From DASVDK01 sp036562265 [NCBI: Thermodesulfobacteriota bacterium] (GTDB taxonomy: Bacteria > DASVDK01), in the NCBI GenBank assembly GCA_036562265.1, contig DATCKS010000360.1:1-7660 (forward strand): a stretch of DNA of 7,660 bases, in the 5' to 3' direction. Shown in pieces: positions 7,408 to 7,660 of this stretch. Both the position numbers and the translations under genes were made by a program. The notes below the pieces were generated by a model. It made no database searches. It was not told the DNA's origin and was given only the letters and a program-made list of their open reading frames with translations. Every line of letters starts with the position of its first letter. Within the stretch, counting starts at the first letter, position 1.

Positions 7408-7660
7408 AGATCGCCTACCTGGACACCTTCGCCGGGATCTCCGGCGACATGACGGTCGGGGCGCTCGTCGCCCTCGGCGTGCCGCTCGACGCGATCCGCG
7501 AGGCGCTCGCCGCCTTGCCGATCTCGGGCTACCGCGTGGAGACGCGGCGCGTCGAGCGGAGCGGCATCGCCGCCGTCAAGTTCGACGTGGTCGTCGAGGG
7601 GGACGACCACGCGCACGAGCACGGACACGCCGGCGAGGGCGGCCATGCCCACGCGCACCG
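7404..7660 (+). CDS. larC: LarC, nickel insertion protein, N-terminal fragment
   Basis: Eighty-five complete codons run off the window edge. LarC installs nickel into the pincer nucleotide in a CTP-dependent reaction. The opening residues, LDTFAGISGDM at 6-16, are the hallmark start of the LarC (formerly DUF111) family, followed by an amphipathic stretch (GALVALGVPLDAIREAL, 19-35). From residue 69 the chain becomes His-rich, with His at 69, 71, 73, 75, 81, 83 and 85 in HxH spacing, as expected of a nickel-handling region in this family. The ATG overlaps the larB stop (ATGA) and has no clear Shine-Dalgarno site, so translation is probably coupled to larB. The fragment is cut by the palindrome end, so whether the gene uses the ribosomal frameshift known in Lactobacillus larC cannot be seen. 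Confidence 0.9.
   Translation, partial: MKIAYLDTFAGISGDMTVGALVALGVPLDAIREALAALPISGYRVETRRVERSGIAAVKFDVVVEGDDHAHEHGHAGEGGHAHAH

Larger units (their letters stand above)
3831..7660. repeat. Right arm of perfect 7.66 kb palindrome
   Basis: This is the mirror arm of bases 1-3830. The axis lies between bases 3830 and 3831, exactly at the midpoint of the window, so the window begins and ends with the palindrome itself. I use this arm as the reference for gene descriptions because its genes read on the plus strand. Which of the two arms, if either, corresponds to the native orientation cannot be told from the sequence. Confidence 0.97.

Noticed and set aside
1-7660. A novel divergent operon pair, inverted-repeat mobile element or hairpin telomere
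   Set aside because: There is no transposase, recombinase, telomere resolvase or target-site duplication, the arms carry ordinary chemotaxis and cofactor genes, and the axis breaks a coding sequence. An artefact explains all of this more simply.
7608-7660. A tandem DNA repeat or CRISPR-like element at the window end
   Set aside because: The repetitive look comes from His/Ala/Glu codons of the LarC metal-binding stretch, in frame with the gene, with no regular repeat-spacer unit.

Overview
The whole 7,660-base window is one inverted repeat. Bases 1-3830 are the reverse complement of bases 3831-7660, and nothing separates the arms. I compared the two outer ends and the 50 bases on each side of the centre directly, and they match base for base. 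Every open frame in one arm also has an identical mirror copy at the expected coordinate (x maps to 7661-x). The window therefore holds about 3.8 kb of unique information, shown twice in divergent orientation. Because the mirror axis cuts through the middle of a gene, the most economical reading is a fold-back or palindromic-contig artefact, not a natural arrangement.

The unique 3.8 kb, read outward from the centre, is a tight same-strand cluster. It begins with a 5'-truncated cheA (chemotaxis histidine kinase, P2 to P5 domains; the P1 phosphotransfer domain is lost at the axis). This is followed by cheC (CheY-P phosphatase with two intact active sites), cheD (receptor glutamine deamidase), larB (first enzyme of nickel-pincer nucleotide cofactor synthesis) and the first 85 codons of larC (nickel insertion). 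Stops and starts overlap by 1 or 4 bases at cheA/cheC (TGATG), cheC/cheD (GTGA) and larB/larC (ATGA), which suggests translational coupling. The only gap is 52 bases between cheD and larB, and it holds a GC-rich hairpin.

The genes form two modules. CheA phosphorylates CheY, CheC removes the phosphate, and CheD deamidates receptors and is bound by CheC, which together give the adaptation loop known from Bacillus and Thermotoga. CheW, CheY, CheB, CheR and receptors are not in the window. LarB and LarC act on the cofactor used by lactate racemase and related LarA-family enzymes; LarE and LarA are not in the window.

The DNA is very GC-rich (clearly above 65% by eye, with almost all third codon positions G or C), and Shine-Dalgarno-type sites are present. 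This fits a high-GC bacterium, probably uncultured and metagenome-derived. CheC/CheD use argues against an enterobacterial-type chemotaxis system, but I cannot name a phylum. I see no RNA gene, insertion sequence, CRISPR array or phage gene, and no convincing evidence of a new system.
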